From contig CBDCLU010000006.1 of assembly GCA_965218765.1 (NCBI GenBank), positions 310,001 to 374,000 of the forward strand: 64,000 nt of DNA. Direction: 5' to 3'. The notes beneath the pieces were generated by a model. The model was not told the origin of the DNA. It did not search any database and saw only the letters and a list, made by a program, of their open reading frames with translations. Positions 8,185 through 17,181 of the stretch are shown piece by piece (position 1 is the first letter of the stretch; the number at the start of each line of letters is the position of its first letter). Origin of the DNA: JBBPYC01 sp965218765 (lineage in GTDB: Bacteria; Pseudomonadota; Gammaproteobacteria; Burkholderiales; Burkholderiaceae_C). Position numbers and translations under genes: made by a program.

Positions 8185-9105
8185 ATGCGTATCCTGTTTC
8201 ACGCGGCGAACACCAAGGTCGAGCCCTGGATCGCCGGCCTGCGCGCCGCGCTGCCGCACGCCGAGGTCGAGCCCTGGGCCAGCGGCGCCGCGCCCGCCGA
8301 TCATGCGGTGGTCTGGGCGCCGCCGCAGCAGTTGATCGACGAGCAGCCGCAGCTGCGCGGGCTGTTCAACCTCGGAGCCGGCGTCGATGCGTTGCTCAGG
8401 CTGCAGACGCCGCCCGAGCTGCTGCTGGTGCGGCTCGACGATGCGGGCATGTCGGTGCAGATGGCCGAGTTCGTCTGTCATGCGGTGATCCGGCACTTCC
8501 GCGAGTTCGATGCCTACATGCACGAGCAGCAGCGCGCGCACTGGGCGTTTCGCAAGCCGAACGCACGCGCGGATTTCCCGGTCGGCGTGCTGGGGCTGGG
8601 CGTACTGGGCACGCGGGTCGCGCAGGCGCTGCAGACATTCGAGTTCCCGGTGCGCGGCTATAGCCAAAGCCCGAAGCAGCTGGCCGGCGTCGAATGCTTC
8701 GCCGGGCCGGCGCAGTTCGATGCGTTCCTGGCCGGCACGCGCATCCTGGTCTGCCTGCTGCCACTCACGCAGGACACGCGTGGCATCCTGAACCGCGACA
8801 CGTTTGCGAAGCTGCATACGGGCGGCTATCTGATCAACGTCGCGCGCGGCGAGCATCTGGTGGAGGCCGACCTGATCGAGGCGCTGGACAGCGGCCAGTT
8901 GGCCGGCGCCGCGCTCGATGTGTTCAGCGAAGAGCCGCTGCCGCCATCGCATTCGTTCTGGGCGCACCCGAAGATCGTCGTCACGCCGCACACGTCGGCG
9001 CGCACCTTGCGCGAGGACACGATCGCGCAGATCGCAGCCAAGATCGAAGCGGTGGAGCGCGGCGAGCCGATCGCCGGCGTGGTGGACCGCGTGCGGGGTT
9101 ATTGA
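8185..9105 (+). CDS. ghrA: Glyoxylate/hydroxypyruvate reductase A-like 2-hydroxyacid dehydrogenase
   Basis: NAD(P)H-dependent reductase of glyoxylate or hydroxypyruvate, 306 residues. The NAD-binding motif GVLGLGVLGTRVAQAL is near residue 135. The catalytic arginine lies in NVARGEHLVEADL, the glutamate in FSEEPLPPSH and the histidine in KIVVTPHTSA. The N-terminal MRILFHAANTKVEPW resembles E. coli GhrA. It begins five bases after mccA, so it is part of the same transcript. A role in leucine catabolism is not obvious; side-product 2-oxoacid reduction is one possibility. Confidence 0.85.
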   Translation: MRILFHAANTKVEPWIAGLRAALPHAEVEPWASGAAPADHAVVWAPPQQLIDEQPQLRGLFNLGAGVDALLRLQTPPELLLVRLDDAGMSVQMAEFVCHAVIRHFREFDAYMHEQQRAHWAFRKPNARADFPVGVLGLGVLGTRVAQALQTFEFPVRGYSQSPKQLAGVECFAGPAQFDAFLAGTRILVCLLPLTQDTRGILNRDTFAKLHTGGYLINVARGEHLVEADLIEALDSGQLAGAALDVFSEEPLPPSHSFWAHPKIVVTPHTSARTLREDTIAQIAAKIEAVERGEPIAGVVDRVRGY

Positions 9106-9114
9106 GTCGGCGCC

Positions 9115-9372
9115 ATGAACGACGCGCACGCCCGCACCGTCTCCGCTGCCGCACGCCGCGTCGCTCAGGCGCCGCTGCAGACGCCGGTTCTGTCGCCCTG
9201 CATCTCGGTCTGCCAAATGGACGAGGCAAGCGGTTTTTGCGAAGGGTGCCTTCGCACGATCGACGAGATCATGGGTTGGGGCGCACGTGACGAGGCGGCC
9301 AAGCGCGCGATCTGGCAGCAACTGGCGCAGCGTGCTGAAGAGGTGCTCAGCCCGACAGGGCCGCGGCCATGA
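9115..9372 (+). CDS. DUF1289 family small cysteine protein
   Basis: An 85-residue protein with the DUF1289 core SPCISVCQMDEASGFCEGC followed by LRTIDEIMGWG. The four cysteines (two CxxxC/CxxC-like pairs) suggest a small metal or iron-sulfur site, which is an inference. The first 28 residues are alanine and arginine rich and poorly conserved in character. Function is unknown. Its end overlaps the next gene by four bases (ATGA), indicating coupling with the DsbA-family isomerase. Confidence 0.8.
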   Translation: MNDAHARTVSAAARRVAQAPLQTPVLSPCISVCQMDEASGFCEGCLRTIDEIMGWGARDEAAKRAIWQQLAQRAEEVLSPTGPRP

Positions 9373-10070
9373 AGCAGATCGACTGTTATTTCGATTTCAT
9401 CTCGCCGTATGCGTACCTCGCGTTCGAGCAGTTGCCGCGCGCGCTGCAGGATGCGGGCAGTTATGCGGTGCGCTATCGGCCGGTCGTGTTCGGCGCGCTG
9501 TTGAACGCGCACGGCCAGCTCGGGCCCGCCGAGATAGGACCGAAGCGCGACTGGACCAGCCGTCACGTACTGTGGCTGGCGCGCACGCACGGCATCGAGT
9601 TGCGCCATCCGGCCAGCCATCCGTTTCGCTCGCTTGCATTGCTGCGCCTTGCACTGGCGTGCAGCAGCGCCGGTGGCACGCCGAACCGGCACGTCTGCCG
9701 CACGATCTTCCGGCATGTCTGGCAGTCCGGGCTCGACGCGGCCGATGCGGCCCGGCTCGAAGCGCTGCGCCAGCAGCTCGCGCCGGCGCGCGATCCGCAA
9801 GGCGAGGCGGTCAAGGCCGAGTTGCGCGCGCAGACCGATGCCGCGCTTGCGCTGGGGCTGTTCGGCGTGCCGAGCTTCCTCGTCGACGGGCGGGTGTTCT
9901 GGGGATTCGATGCGCTGCCGATGCTGCGCGCTTATGTCGCGGGTGACGACGCCGACTGGTTTGCCGAACCGCACTGGCACGCGATCGCCGACCGGCCGGT
10001 CGGCGTGCAGCGGCGGCCGGCCATTGCTATGGAAACTGTATCTGGAGACGCAGGAGGAACGAGCGCCTGA
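9369..10070 (+). CDS. 2-hydroxychromene-2-carboxylate isomerase-like DsbA-family protein
   Basis: Kappa-class GST/DsbA-fold protein of 233 residues. The glutathione-binding N-terminus IDCYFDFISPYAYLAFEQL carries the serine that replaces the DsbA cysteine, and GVPSFLVDGRVFWGFDAL is the cis-proline segment with the typical end of the domain. Members isomerise 2-hydroxychromene-2-carboxylate or conjugate glutathione; the actual substrate here is unknown. The last 15 or so residues (AMETVSGDAGGTSA) are encoded by a copy of the dispersed 60-bp repeat and are probably a recent tail. Last gene of the rightward operon, converging on an ABC binding protein gene. Confidence 0.82.
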   Translation: MKQIDCYFDFISPYAYLAFEQLPRALQDAGSYAVRYRPVVFGALLNAHGQLGPAEIGPKRDWTSRHVLWLARTHGIELRHPASHPFRSLALLRLALACSSAGGTPNRHVCRTIFRHVWQSGLDAADAARLEALRQQLAPARDPQGEAVKAELRAQTDAALALGLFGVPSFLVDGRVFWGFDALPMLRAYVAGDDADWFAEPHWHAIADRPVGVQRRPAIAMETVSGDAGGTSA

Positions 10071-10080
10071 GGCACTTCTT
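10026..10080 (+). repeat. Dispersed repeat at the 3' end of the isomerase gene
   Basis: Aligned by hand without gaps to the copy at 37081, about 33 of 52 positions agree, including GCTA, TGGAG, CGCAG, AGGA and GCGCCT. It encodes the C-terminal tail of the isomerase and part of the spacer, so the insertion supplied the stop codon. Confidence 0.55.
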
Positions 10081-10107
10081 GCTTGAAAAGCGCAATGTTC
10101 AGGCGCT
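10062..10107. terminator. Inverted repeat between converging genes
   Basis: AGCGCCTGA (10062-10070) and TCAGGCGCT (10099-10107) are perfect inverted arms around a 28-base loop. They lie exactly between the converging isomerase and ABC binding protein genes. There is no U-tract, so a classical intrinsic terminator is not demonstrated. Confidence 0.35.
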
Positions 10108-10116
10108 TGCGGTCAA

Positions 10117-11220
10117 TCAGCGTTGGAACTTGCCTTTCTGCCCGATGATCGACAGGTCGGCAAAATCCAGCCCGGTGTGATCGTCCGGCGCATAGCTGAC
10201 GTCGAGCCCGCCCAGGTCGAACTTGCGGATGCCTTCGAGTGCTGCGGTGAGTTTTTCGCGCGTGGGCTGCGGGCCGGCGCGGCGCAGGCCTTCGACCAGT
10301 ACCTTGGCGGCTGCAAAGCCTTCCAGCATCGGCGGGCTCAGTTCCGCAATGTCGTTCGCACGGGCCAGGCCCCGAGCTTCCTTGACCATCGGGAACACAT
10401 CGGTGCGCTCCGACGGGAACACCTGCGTCACGATCACGCCGCGCGCGTCGTCGCCGAGATCGTGGATGAAGCCGGCCGACGCATTGTTTGACAGCGTGAT
10501 CACCTGGGCGTTGGAGCCAGCCGCGCGCAGCGCCTTGATGCCTTCGGCCGCCGATTTGCCGGCTGCAATCAGCATGACCGCCTGGCTGTCGGCTTTTTTG
10601 ATGCTTTCGGCAACGGCTTTGTAGTCGGGCTTCTTCGCGTCGACCTTTTCCACCAGCGGCGTCAGTTTCGCGGCAGCAAAGCCTTTCTGCGCGCCTTCGA
10701 GCCCGTCCTTGCCGAAGCTGTCGTCGCGGTAGATCACGGCGATCCGGGTCAGGCCGGTCAGGGCCAGATGTGCAATGCCGCGCTCGGCCTCGCGCTGGTA
10801 AGTGGCGCGCACGTTGAACACGAGCCGGTTCACCGGCTTGTGGAACATCATGCCGCCGGTCGACGGCGCGAGCAGCGGCAGGTTGTGCTTCTCCAGCACC
10901 GGCAGGATCGCTTCGGTGTGCGGCGTGCCGCGTGTGAGGAACAGCGCGAGCACGTTCGGGTTCTCGGCCAGCTTCTGCGCATTCTCCACGCCCTTGTTCA
11001 CCTGGAAACCGTCGTCCATCGAGAGCAGCTCGATCTTCTGGCCGTTCACGCCGCCTTTGGCATTGATGCTGTCCAGGTACAGCTTGGCGCCGGCAGCCGT
11101 TTCCTTGACGCCGTCGGCGTTCGTGCCCGTATAGCCGGCCGTCTGGCCGATTATGAGTTGTGCGTGCGCGCCGCCGAGGCAGGCGAGCAGCGCGGCGGAG
11201 CATAGTAGGGATCGAAGCAT
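10117..11220 (-). CDS. Orphan ABC transporter substrate-binding protein (LivJ/ANF-receptor type)
   Basis: A 367-residue periplasmic binding protein with signal peptide MLRSLLCSAALLACLGGAHA. It is followed by IIGQTAGYTGTNADGVKETA, AGAKLYLDSINAKGGVNGQ and the two-lobe Peripla_BP_6 pattern (LFLTRGTPHTEAILPVLE, IAVIYRDDSFGKDGLEGA). Relatives bind branched-chain amino acids or aromatic and short organic acids. ATG 11220 is chosen over the upstream GTG because it starts the signal peptide. No permease or ATPase gene is adjacent, so it must share a transporter encoded elsewhere or act as a sensor. Divergent from uvrA. Confidence 0.85.
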   Translation of the reverse strand: MLRSLLCSAALLACLGGAHAQLIIGQTAGYTGTNADGVKETAAGAKLYLDSINAKGGVNGQKIELLSMDDGFQVNKGVENAQKLAENPNVLALFLTRGTPHTEAILPVLEKHNLPLLAPSTGGMMFHKPVNRLVFNVRATYQREAERGIAHLALTGLTRIAVIYRDDSFGKDGLEGAQKGFAAAKLTPLVEKVDAKKPDYKAVAESIKKADSQAVMLIAAGKSAAEGIKALRAAGSNAQVITLSNNASAGFIHDLGDDARGVIVTQVFPSERTDVFPMVKEARGLARANDIAELSPPMLEGFAAAKVLVEGLRRAGPQPTREKLTAALEGIRKFDLGGLDVSYAPDDHTGLDFADLSIIGQKGKFQR

Positions 11221-11391
11221 CGCAGATTCCACCTTCCGTTCAGAGTCACAAAAATCGTGCCCGGAGTGTCCGCGCCGACCTCACTACCGCTGCGCGCACT
11301 TCATCACGGATTGCCCTTGCAGCGTTCGACATCAGCCCCGATTCCTAAAATGTTCCGCTTTTCGCCGACTCACCAAACATCCCCATTCCTG
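11221..11391. promoter_or_regulatory. Divergent promoter region of the ABC binding protein and uvrA genes
   Basis: On the uvrA side TAAAAT (11346-11351) could be a -10 element, about 40 bases before ATG 11392. A TTCGAC lies upstream at short (15-base) spacing. I searched by eye for a LexA box (CTGT-N8-ACAG) and found none, so SOS control of this uvrA is not supported. Confidence 0.3.
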
Positions 11392-14300
11392 ATGACCCAA
11401 GGCCTGATCCGGATCCATGGCGCGCGCCAGCACAACCTGAAAAACGTCGATCTCGACATCCGCTGCGGCGAACTCACGGTGGTGACCGGCCCGAGCGGCT
11501 CCGGCAAGTCGAGCCTGGTGTTCGACACGCTGTTCGCCGAAGGCCAGCGCCGCTACGTCGAGACGTTCAGCGCCTACGCACGCCAGTTCCTGGACCGGAT
11601 GGACAAGCCGGCCGTGGACAAGGTGGAAGGCGTGCCCCCCGCGATCGCGATCGACCAGACCAATCCGGTGCGCAGCTCGCGCTCGACGGTCGGCACCATG
11701 ACGGAGCTGAACGACCATCTGAAGCTGCTGTTCGCACGCGCCGCACAGTTGTTCGACCGCGTCACCGCGCAGGCCGTGCAGCACGACTCGCCGGACACGA
11801 TTTATGCCGAGATGCAGGCGCGTGCGGCGGCGGCCGGCGACCCGCGGCTGGTCGTCACGTTCCCGGTCGAGCTGCCCGCGAACACCAGTGCCGAGCAGGT
11901 CGAGCAGTGGCTGTCGGCGAGCGGCTTCACGAAGGTGCAGGCCGAGCGCGAGGTGGCAGGCGAGACTGGCCCGCGCAAGGTGCTGGACGTCGTCGCGGAC
12001 CGCTTCCGGCTGCAGGGCACCGAGCGTTCGCGCGCTGTCGAAGCGATCGAAACGGCACTGAAGCGCGGCAGCGGCCGCCTGAGCGTGTACCGGCTCGGCG
12101 ACGACGGCAGTTCGGTCTCCGACATCTGGCGCTTTTCCACGGGCCTGCACTGCCCGGACAGTGACCTGCGCTATGCGGACCCGATTCCGTCGATGTTCTC
12201 GTTCAACTCGGCCGTCGGCGCCTGCCCGACCTGTCGCGGCTTCGGGCGCACCATCGGCGTCGATTATTCGCTCGTGATCCCGAATGAGCGGCTCACGTTG
12301 CGTGCCGGCGCGATCAAGGCGATGCAGACGCCGGCCTGGAAAGAGTGCCAGGACGACCTGATGCGGCATGCGGAAAGTCACGGCATCCCGCGCGACACGC
12401 CCTGGAACCAGCTCACCGAGCCGCAGCGCCGCTGGGTGATCGACGGCGAGCCGGGGTTCAAGGAAGGGCAGTGGAACCAGAAGTGGTTCGGCGTGCGCCG
12501 GTTCTTCGTGTATCTGGAGAGCAAGGCCTACAAGATGCACATCCGCGTGCTCTTGTCCAAGTACCGGAGCTATACGCCGTGCGAGGACTGCGGCGGCGCG
12601 CGCCTGAAGACCGACAGCCTGCTGTGGCGCATCGGCAGCAAGGCGGCAGCCGATGGCGTGCTGGCGCCGGCGCAGCGCTTTCTGCCGCACGGCGTGGACT
12701 GGTCGCGCGAACAACTCGAGGCCTTGCCGGGCCTGTGCGTGCATGACCTGATGCTGCTGCCGATCGAGCGGCTGCGGCGCTTCTTCGATGGGCTGGAGCT
12801 GCATGCGGCAGCGCACGCGCAGCCGGGCGAGGCGCAAGCGCTGAGGCTGTTGTTCCACGAAATCAACACGCGCCTGAAGTATCTCTGCGATGTCGGCATC
12901 GGCTACCTCACGCTCGATCGGCAAAGCCGCACCTTGTCCGGCGGCGAGGTGCAGCGCATCAACCTGACGACCGCTTTGGGCACCTCGCTCGTGAACACCT
13001 TGTTCGTGCTAGATGAGCCGAGCATCGGCCTGCACCCACGCGACATGGGCCGCATCACGCAAGCGATGCGGCGGCTGCGCGATGCGGGCAACACCTTGGT
13101 CGTGGTCGAGCACGATCCGGCCGTGATGCTGGCAGCCGACCGCATGATCGACATGGGCCCGGGCCCGGGCGAACGCGGCGGGCAGATCGTGTTCGACGGC
13201 ACGCCCGAAGCATTGCGCGGTGCCGATACGCTGACCGGCAACTATCTGGGTGGCCGCAAGCAGGTCAGCACGAGTTTCCAGCGCACCGTCTCGGACAGCA
13301 CGCCGAAGCTGATCCTGGAGGGCGTGCGCGAGCACAACCTGAAAAACCTGACCGTGGAGTTGCCGCTGCAGCGCCTGGTCTGCGTGACGGGCGTGAGCGG
13401 CTCCGGCAAGTCGAGCCTGGTGCAGGATGTGTTGGCGCCCGCGCTGCTGCGTCATTTCGGGCGGCCCACCGATGCACCGGGCGCATTCGACCGACTGCTC
13501 GGCGCCGAGCAACTGGCCGACATCGTGTTCGTGGACCAGTCGCCGATCGGCAAGACCGCGCGTTCGAACCCCGCGAGCTACGTCGGCGTCTGGGATACCT
13601 TGCGTGTGCTGTTCGCGGACGCGCCGCTTGCGCGCCAGCGCGGCTGGTCGGCCGCCAAGTTCAGCTTCAACAGCGGTGACGGCCGCTGTCCGACCTGCAA
13701 CGGCTCGGGCTTCGAACATGTCGAGATGCAGTTTCTGTCCGACATCTACCTGCGCTGCCCGGACTGCGACGGACAGCGCTATCGGCCCGAAGTGCTCGAA
13801 GTCACGATCGAGCGCCGCATGGATGGCGAGACGCTGCCGCGCGTGCTGAATGTGGCCGACGTGCTGGACCTGACAGTCAGCGAAGCGGCTGCGTTGTTCG
13901 CCGGCGACCGCGACGTGATCCGCGCGCTCAAACCCATCGCCGAAGTCGGCCTCGACTACGTGAAGCTCGGCCAGCCGGTGCCGACCCTGTCCGGCGGCGA
14001 GGCGCAGCGGCTGAAGCTCGCGGGCTTTCTGGCAAGCGCTGCGAAAAACGGTGCCGATCTCAAAAAAGATAGCAACAACCGAAGCAAACACCAGCGCGGA
14101 ACGCTGTTTTTGTTCGATGAACCGACGACCGGCCTGCATTTCGACGACATCGCCAAGCTGATGCGCGCGTTGCGCCGGCTGCTCGACATCGGCCATTCGG
14201 TGATCGTGATCGAGCACAACCTCGACGTGATCCGCGCGAGCGACTGGCTGATTGACCTCGGGCCGGACGGCGGCGACGCGGGCGGCGAACTCGTCGCGCA

Positions 14301-17181
14301 GGGCACGCCCGATGACCTGCGCCAGCACCCGACGTCGCACACCGGCGCCGCGCTGCGCGACTACGAAGCGGCGCTCGGCAACGGCGCGCAGCAGGTCGCC
14401 GAGCGCGCTGCGACCTACGCCGCGCATGCTGCCAAGCCGACCCCCGCCGACGACCGCCAAGCGATCCAGATCGTGAATGCGAAAGAGCACAACCTGAAGT
14501 CGTTGTCTGTCGACATCCCGCGTGGCCGCTTCAACGTGATCACCGGCGTGAGCGGCTCGGGCAAGTCGACGCTCGCGTTCGACATCCTGTTCAACGAAGG
14601 CCAGCGGCGCTATCTGGAAAGCCTGAACGCTTATGCGCGCAGCATCGTGCAGCCGGCGGGCCGCCCGGAAGTCGACGCGGTCTACGGCATCCCGCCGACC
14701 GTCGCGATCGAGCAGCGTCTGTCGCGTGGCGGGCGCAAATCGACCGTGGGCACCACGACCGAGGTCTGGCATTACCTGCGGCTGCTCTACGTGAAGCTCG
14801 GTATCCAGCATTGCATCCATGACGGCGCCGCGGTGCAGCCGCAGTCGCCCGAGAGCATCGCCGCGCAGTTGCTGAAAAATTTTCGCGGCCAGCACATCGG
14901 GCTGCTCGCGCCGCTCGTGATGAACCGCAAGGGGGTCTACACCGAGCTGGCCGATTGGGCCCGGCCGCGCGGACATACGCATCTGCGGGTCGATGGCGAG
15001 TTCCTGCCGACCACTGGCTTTCCGCGGCTGGATCGGTTCAAGGAGCACACGGTGGAGCTGCCGGTGGCAAGCCTCGACCTGCTGCCGGAAAACGAAGCGT
15101 TGCTGAAGCAGGCACTGGCCGCCGCACTGCAACATGGCAAAGGCGTCGTGCATGTGCTGAGCGATCTCGACGGCTTGCGCGAAGCGATGCGAGCGGGCGC
15201 GCCGACGGCCGGCATCGGCCAGCTCACTGCATACTCTGCACGGCGTGCCTGCCCCATCTGCAGCACCAGCTACCCCGAACTCGATCCGCGCCTGTTCAGC
15301 TACAACAGCAAGCACGGCTGGTGCCCCGATTGCGTCGGCACCGGCGTGCGGCTCACGAAGGAGCAGCGCGCCGCGCTCGACGATTCGGTGCAGGCCGACA
15401 CCGATCGCGGCACCGAGCAGACGTTTGCCGAGCCCGAAGTCGAGGACTTGAGCGACGCCACTTGCCCGACCTGCGCGGGCACCCGGTTGAACGCGACCGC
15501 GCGTGCGGTGCGCTTCGACGATCGCTCAGTGACCGAACTGGGCGCGAGCAGCGTCACCGAGATGCATGGATGGGTCGCCGGCCTTGCGCTGCAGGGGCGC
15601 GAAGCGCAGATTGCGCGCGACTTGGTGCCGGAGATCGAAAGCCGGCTCGCGTTCCTCGAACAGGTCGGCCTCGACTACCTGACGCTGGACCGCGGCGCGC
15701 CGACTCTGTCGGGCGGGGAGGCGCAACGCATTCGACTCGCGGCCCAGCTCGGCAGCCAGTTGCAGGGCGTCTGCTACGTGCTCGACGAGCCGACCATTGG
15801 CCTGCATGCGCGCGACAACCGCATCCTGCTCGATGCGCTGCAGACCTTGAGCGACAAGGGCAACACGCTGGTCGTGGTCGAGCATGACGAGGACACGATC
15901 CGGCGCGCCGATCACATCATCGACATCGGGCCGAGCGCAGGCAAGCGCGGCGGGCGGCTGGTCGCGCAGGGGTCGGTCGCGCAGGTCAGCGAGAACGCGG
16001 ACTCGGTGACCGGGCGCTATCTGCTGCACGCGATCCGGCACCCGAGCCGGCCGCGCCGGGAGGCTGGCGATGCGGGCGCACTGCAGTTGCGCGGCGCGAA
16101 CCTGCACAACCTGCAGAACGTCGATGTCGATGTGCCGCTGCGTCGGCTGGTCGCGGTCACGGGCGTGTCCGGCTCGGGCAAGTCGACGCTCGCGCGCGAC
16201 GTGCTGCTCGACAACGTCGCCGCACTGGTCGCGCAGCGCCAGACCAAGGCGGGACGCGACGCGATGGATGCGGGCCGGTTTCCGGTGCTGGCCGGCTGCA
16301 CCGCGCTGACGGGTTTCCGCGGCATCGACCGCGTGCTCGAAGTCGATCAGACGCCGATCGGCAAGACGCCGCGCAGCTGCCCGGCCACCTACATCGGCTT
16401 CTGGGACACGGTGCGAAAGCTCTACGCGCAAACGCTGGAAGCGAAGGCACGTGGTTATGGACAAGGGCGCTTCTCGTTCAACACCAGCGAAGGCCGCTGC
16501 CCTGCCTGCGAAGGCCAGGGCGTGCGCACCATCAGCATGAGTTTCCTGCCTGATGTGAAGGTGCCGTGCGAAACGTGTCACGGCGCGCGCTTCAACCCGG
16601 AAACGCTCGCGGTGAGCTGGCGCGGCAAAAGCGTCGGCGACGTGCTGCAGATGGAAGTCGACGAGGCGGTCGATTTCTTTGCATCGATGCCCGCGATCAG
16701 CCATCCGTTGCAGCTGCTCAAGGATGTCGGTCTGGGCTACCTGACCCTGGGCCAGCCATCACCGACGTTGTCCGGCGGCGAAGCGCAGCGCATCAAGCTC
16801 GTGACCGAACTGAGCAAGGTGCGTGACGACATCACACGCCGCGGCCAGCAGCCGCCGCACACGCTGTACGTGCTGGACGAGCCCACCGTGGGGCTGCACA
16901 TGGCCGACGTCGAGCAGCTGATCCGCGTGCTGCACCGGCTCGTCGATGGCGGCCACAGCGTGATCGTGATCGAGCATGACCTGGACCTGATCGCCGAAGC
17001 CGACTGGATCATCGACCTGGGTCCCGGCGGTGGTGCAGCAGGCGGGCGAATCGTGGCGACCGGGACGCCGGCCCAGGTGGTGGCGATCGGCTCGCCGACC
17101 GGTCAGGTGCTGGCGCCGGTGCTCATGCGCACGGCTGTTGCTGCCGAAGCGGCCGTGGAGGCTGCGGTCTCAGTCGCCTAG
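11392..17181 (+). CDS. uvrA: Giant UvrA: two UvrA units fused in tandem, four ABC ATPase cassettes
   Basis: This 1929-residue protein is about twice the usual UvrA (about 940). UvrA finds DNA damage and loads UvrB in nucleotide excision repair, acting as a dimer. Walker A motifs (GxSGSGKS) lie near residues 33, 666, 1051 and 1590, and ABC signatures (LSGGE) near 516, 866, 1439 and 1793. Each signature is followed by a DEPxxGLH Walker B. Zinc CxxC pairs occur near 279, 397, 766, 1286, 1359 and 1703. Residues 1-1010 and about 1024-1929 are each a full UvrA-like unit, so one chain could replace a dimer. ATG 11392 fits the family start. Its end overlaps the converging permease gene by 12 bp. A separate canonical uvrA elsewhere is likely but not testable here. 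Confidence 0.9.
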   Translation: MTQGLIRIHGARQHNLKNVDLDIRCGELTVVTGPSGSGKSSLVFDTLFAEGQRRYVETFSAYARQFLDRMDKPAVDKVEGVPPAIAIDQTNPVRSSRSTVGTMTELNDHLKLLFARAAQLFDRVTAQAVQHDSPDTIYAEMQARAAAAGDPRLVVTFPVELPANTSAEQVEQWLSASGFTKVQAEREVAGETGPRKVLDVVADRFRLQGTERSRAVEAIETALKRGSGRLSVYRLGDDGSSVSDIWRFSTGLHCPDSDLRYADPIPSMFSFNSAVGACPTCRGFGRTIGVDYSLVIPNERLTLRAGAIKAMQTPAWKECQDDLMRHAESHGIPRDTPWNQLTEPQRRWVIDGEPGFKEGQWNQKWFGVRRFFVYLESKAYKMHIRVLLSKYRSYTPCEDCGGARLKTDSLLWRIGSKAAADGVLAPAQRFLPHGVDWSREQLEALPGLCVHDLMLLPIERLRRFFDGLELHAAAHAQPGEAQALRLLFHEINTRLKYLCDVGIGYLTLDRQSRTLSGGEVQRINLTTALGTSLVNTLFVLDEPSIGLHPRDMGRITQAMRRLRDAGNTLVVVEHDPAVMLAADRMIDMGPGPGERGGQIVFDGTPEALRGADTLTGNYLGGRKQVSTSFQRTVSDSTPKLILEGVREHNLKNLTVELPLQRLVCVTGVSGSGKSSLVQDVLAPALLRHFGRPTDAPGAFDRLLGAEQLADIVFVDQSPIGKTARSNPASYVGVWDTLRVLFADAPLARQRGWSAAKFSFNSGDGRCPTCNGSGFEHVEMQFLSDIYLRCPDCDGQRYRPEVLEVTIERRMDGETLPRVLNVADVLDLTVSEAAALFAGDRDVIRALKPIAEVGLDYVKLGQPVPTLSGGEAQRLKLAGFLASAAKNGADLKKDSNNRSKHQRGTLFLFDEPTTGLHFDDIAKLMRALRRLLDIGHSVIVIEHNLDVIRASDWLIDLGPDGGDAGGELVAQGTPDDLRQHPTSHTGAALRDYEAALGNGAQQVAERAATYAAHAAKPTPADDRQAIQIVNAKEHNLKSLSVDIPRGRFNVITGVSGSGKSTLAFDILFNEGQRRYLESLNAYARSIVQPAGRPEVDAVYGIPPTVAIEQRLSRGGRKSTVGTTTEVWHYLRLLYVKLGIQHCIHDGAAVQPQSPESIAAQLLKNFRGQHIGLLAPLVMNRKGVYTELADWARPRGHTHLRVDGEFLPTTGFPRLDRFKEHTVELPVASLDLLPENEALLKQALAAALQHGKGVVHVLSDLDGLREAMRAGAPTAGIGQLTAYSARRACPICSTSYPELDPRLFSYNSKHGWCPDCVGTGVRLTKEQRAALDDSVQADTDRGTEQTFAEPEVEDLSDATCPTCAGTRLNATARAVRFDDRSVTELGASSVTEMHGWVAGLALQGREAQIARDLVPEIESRLAFLEQVGLDYLTLDRGAPTLSGGEAQRIRLAAQLGSQLQGVCYVLDEPTIGLHARDNRILLDALQTLSDKGNTLVVVEHDEDTIRRADHIIDIGPSAGKRGGRLVAQGSVAQVSENADSVTGRYLLHAIRHPSRPRREAGDAGALQLRGANLHNLQNVDVDVPLRRLVAVTGVSGSGKSTLARDVLLDNVAALVAQRQTKAGRDAMDAGRFPVLAGCTALTGFRGIDRVLEVDQTPIGKTPRSCPATYIGFWDTVRKLYAQTLEAKARGYGQGRFSFNTSEGRCPACEGQGVRTISMSFLPDVKVPCETCHGARFNPETLAVSWRGKSVGDVLQMEVDEAVDFFASMPAISHPLQLLKDVGLGYLTLGQPSPTLSGGEAQRIKLVTELSKVRDDITRRGQQPPHTLYVLDEPTVGLHMADVEQLIRVLHRLVDGGHSVIVIEHDLDLIAEADWIIDLGPGGGAAGGRIVATGTPAQVVAIGSPTGQVLAPVLMRTAVAAEAAVEAAVSVA
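14056..14112 (+). repeat. Dispersed repeat inside uvrA
   Basis: This AT-richer stretch encodes about KKDSNNRSKHQRG, an extra loop between the second ABC signature and its Walker B segment. Parts align with the aroA copy in the same orientation (ATAGC, AA-CAC, CGC at matching spacing). The match is weaker than between the other copies. Confidence 0.4.

Noticed and set aside
11221..11391. SOS (LexA) control of uvrA
   Set aside because: No CTGT-N8-ACAG type box in the upstream region on either strand.
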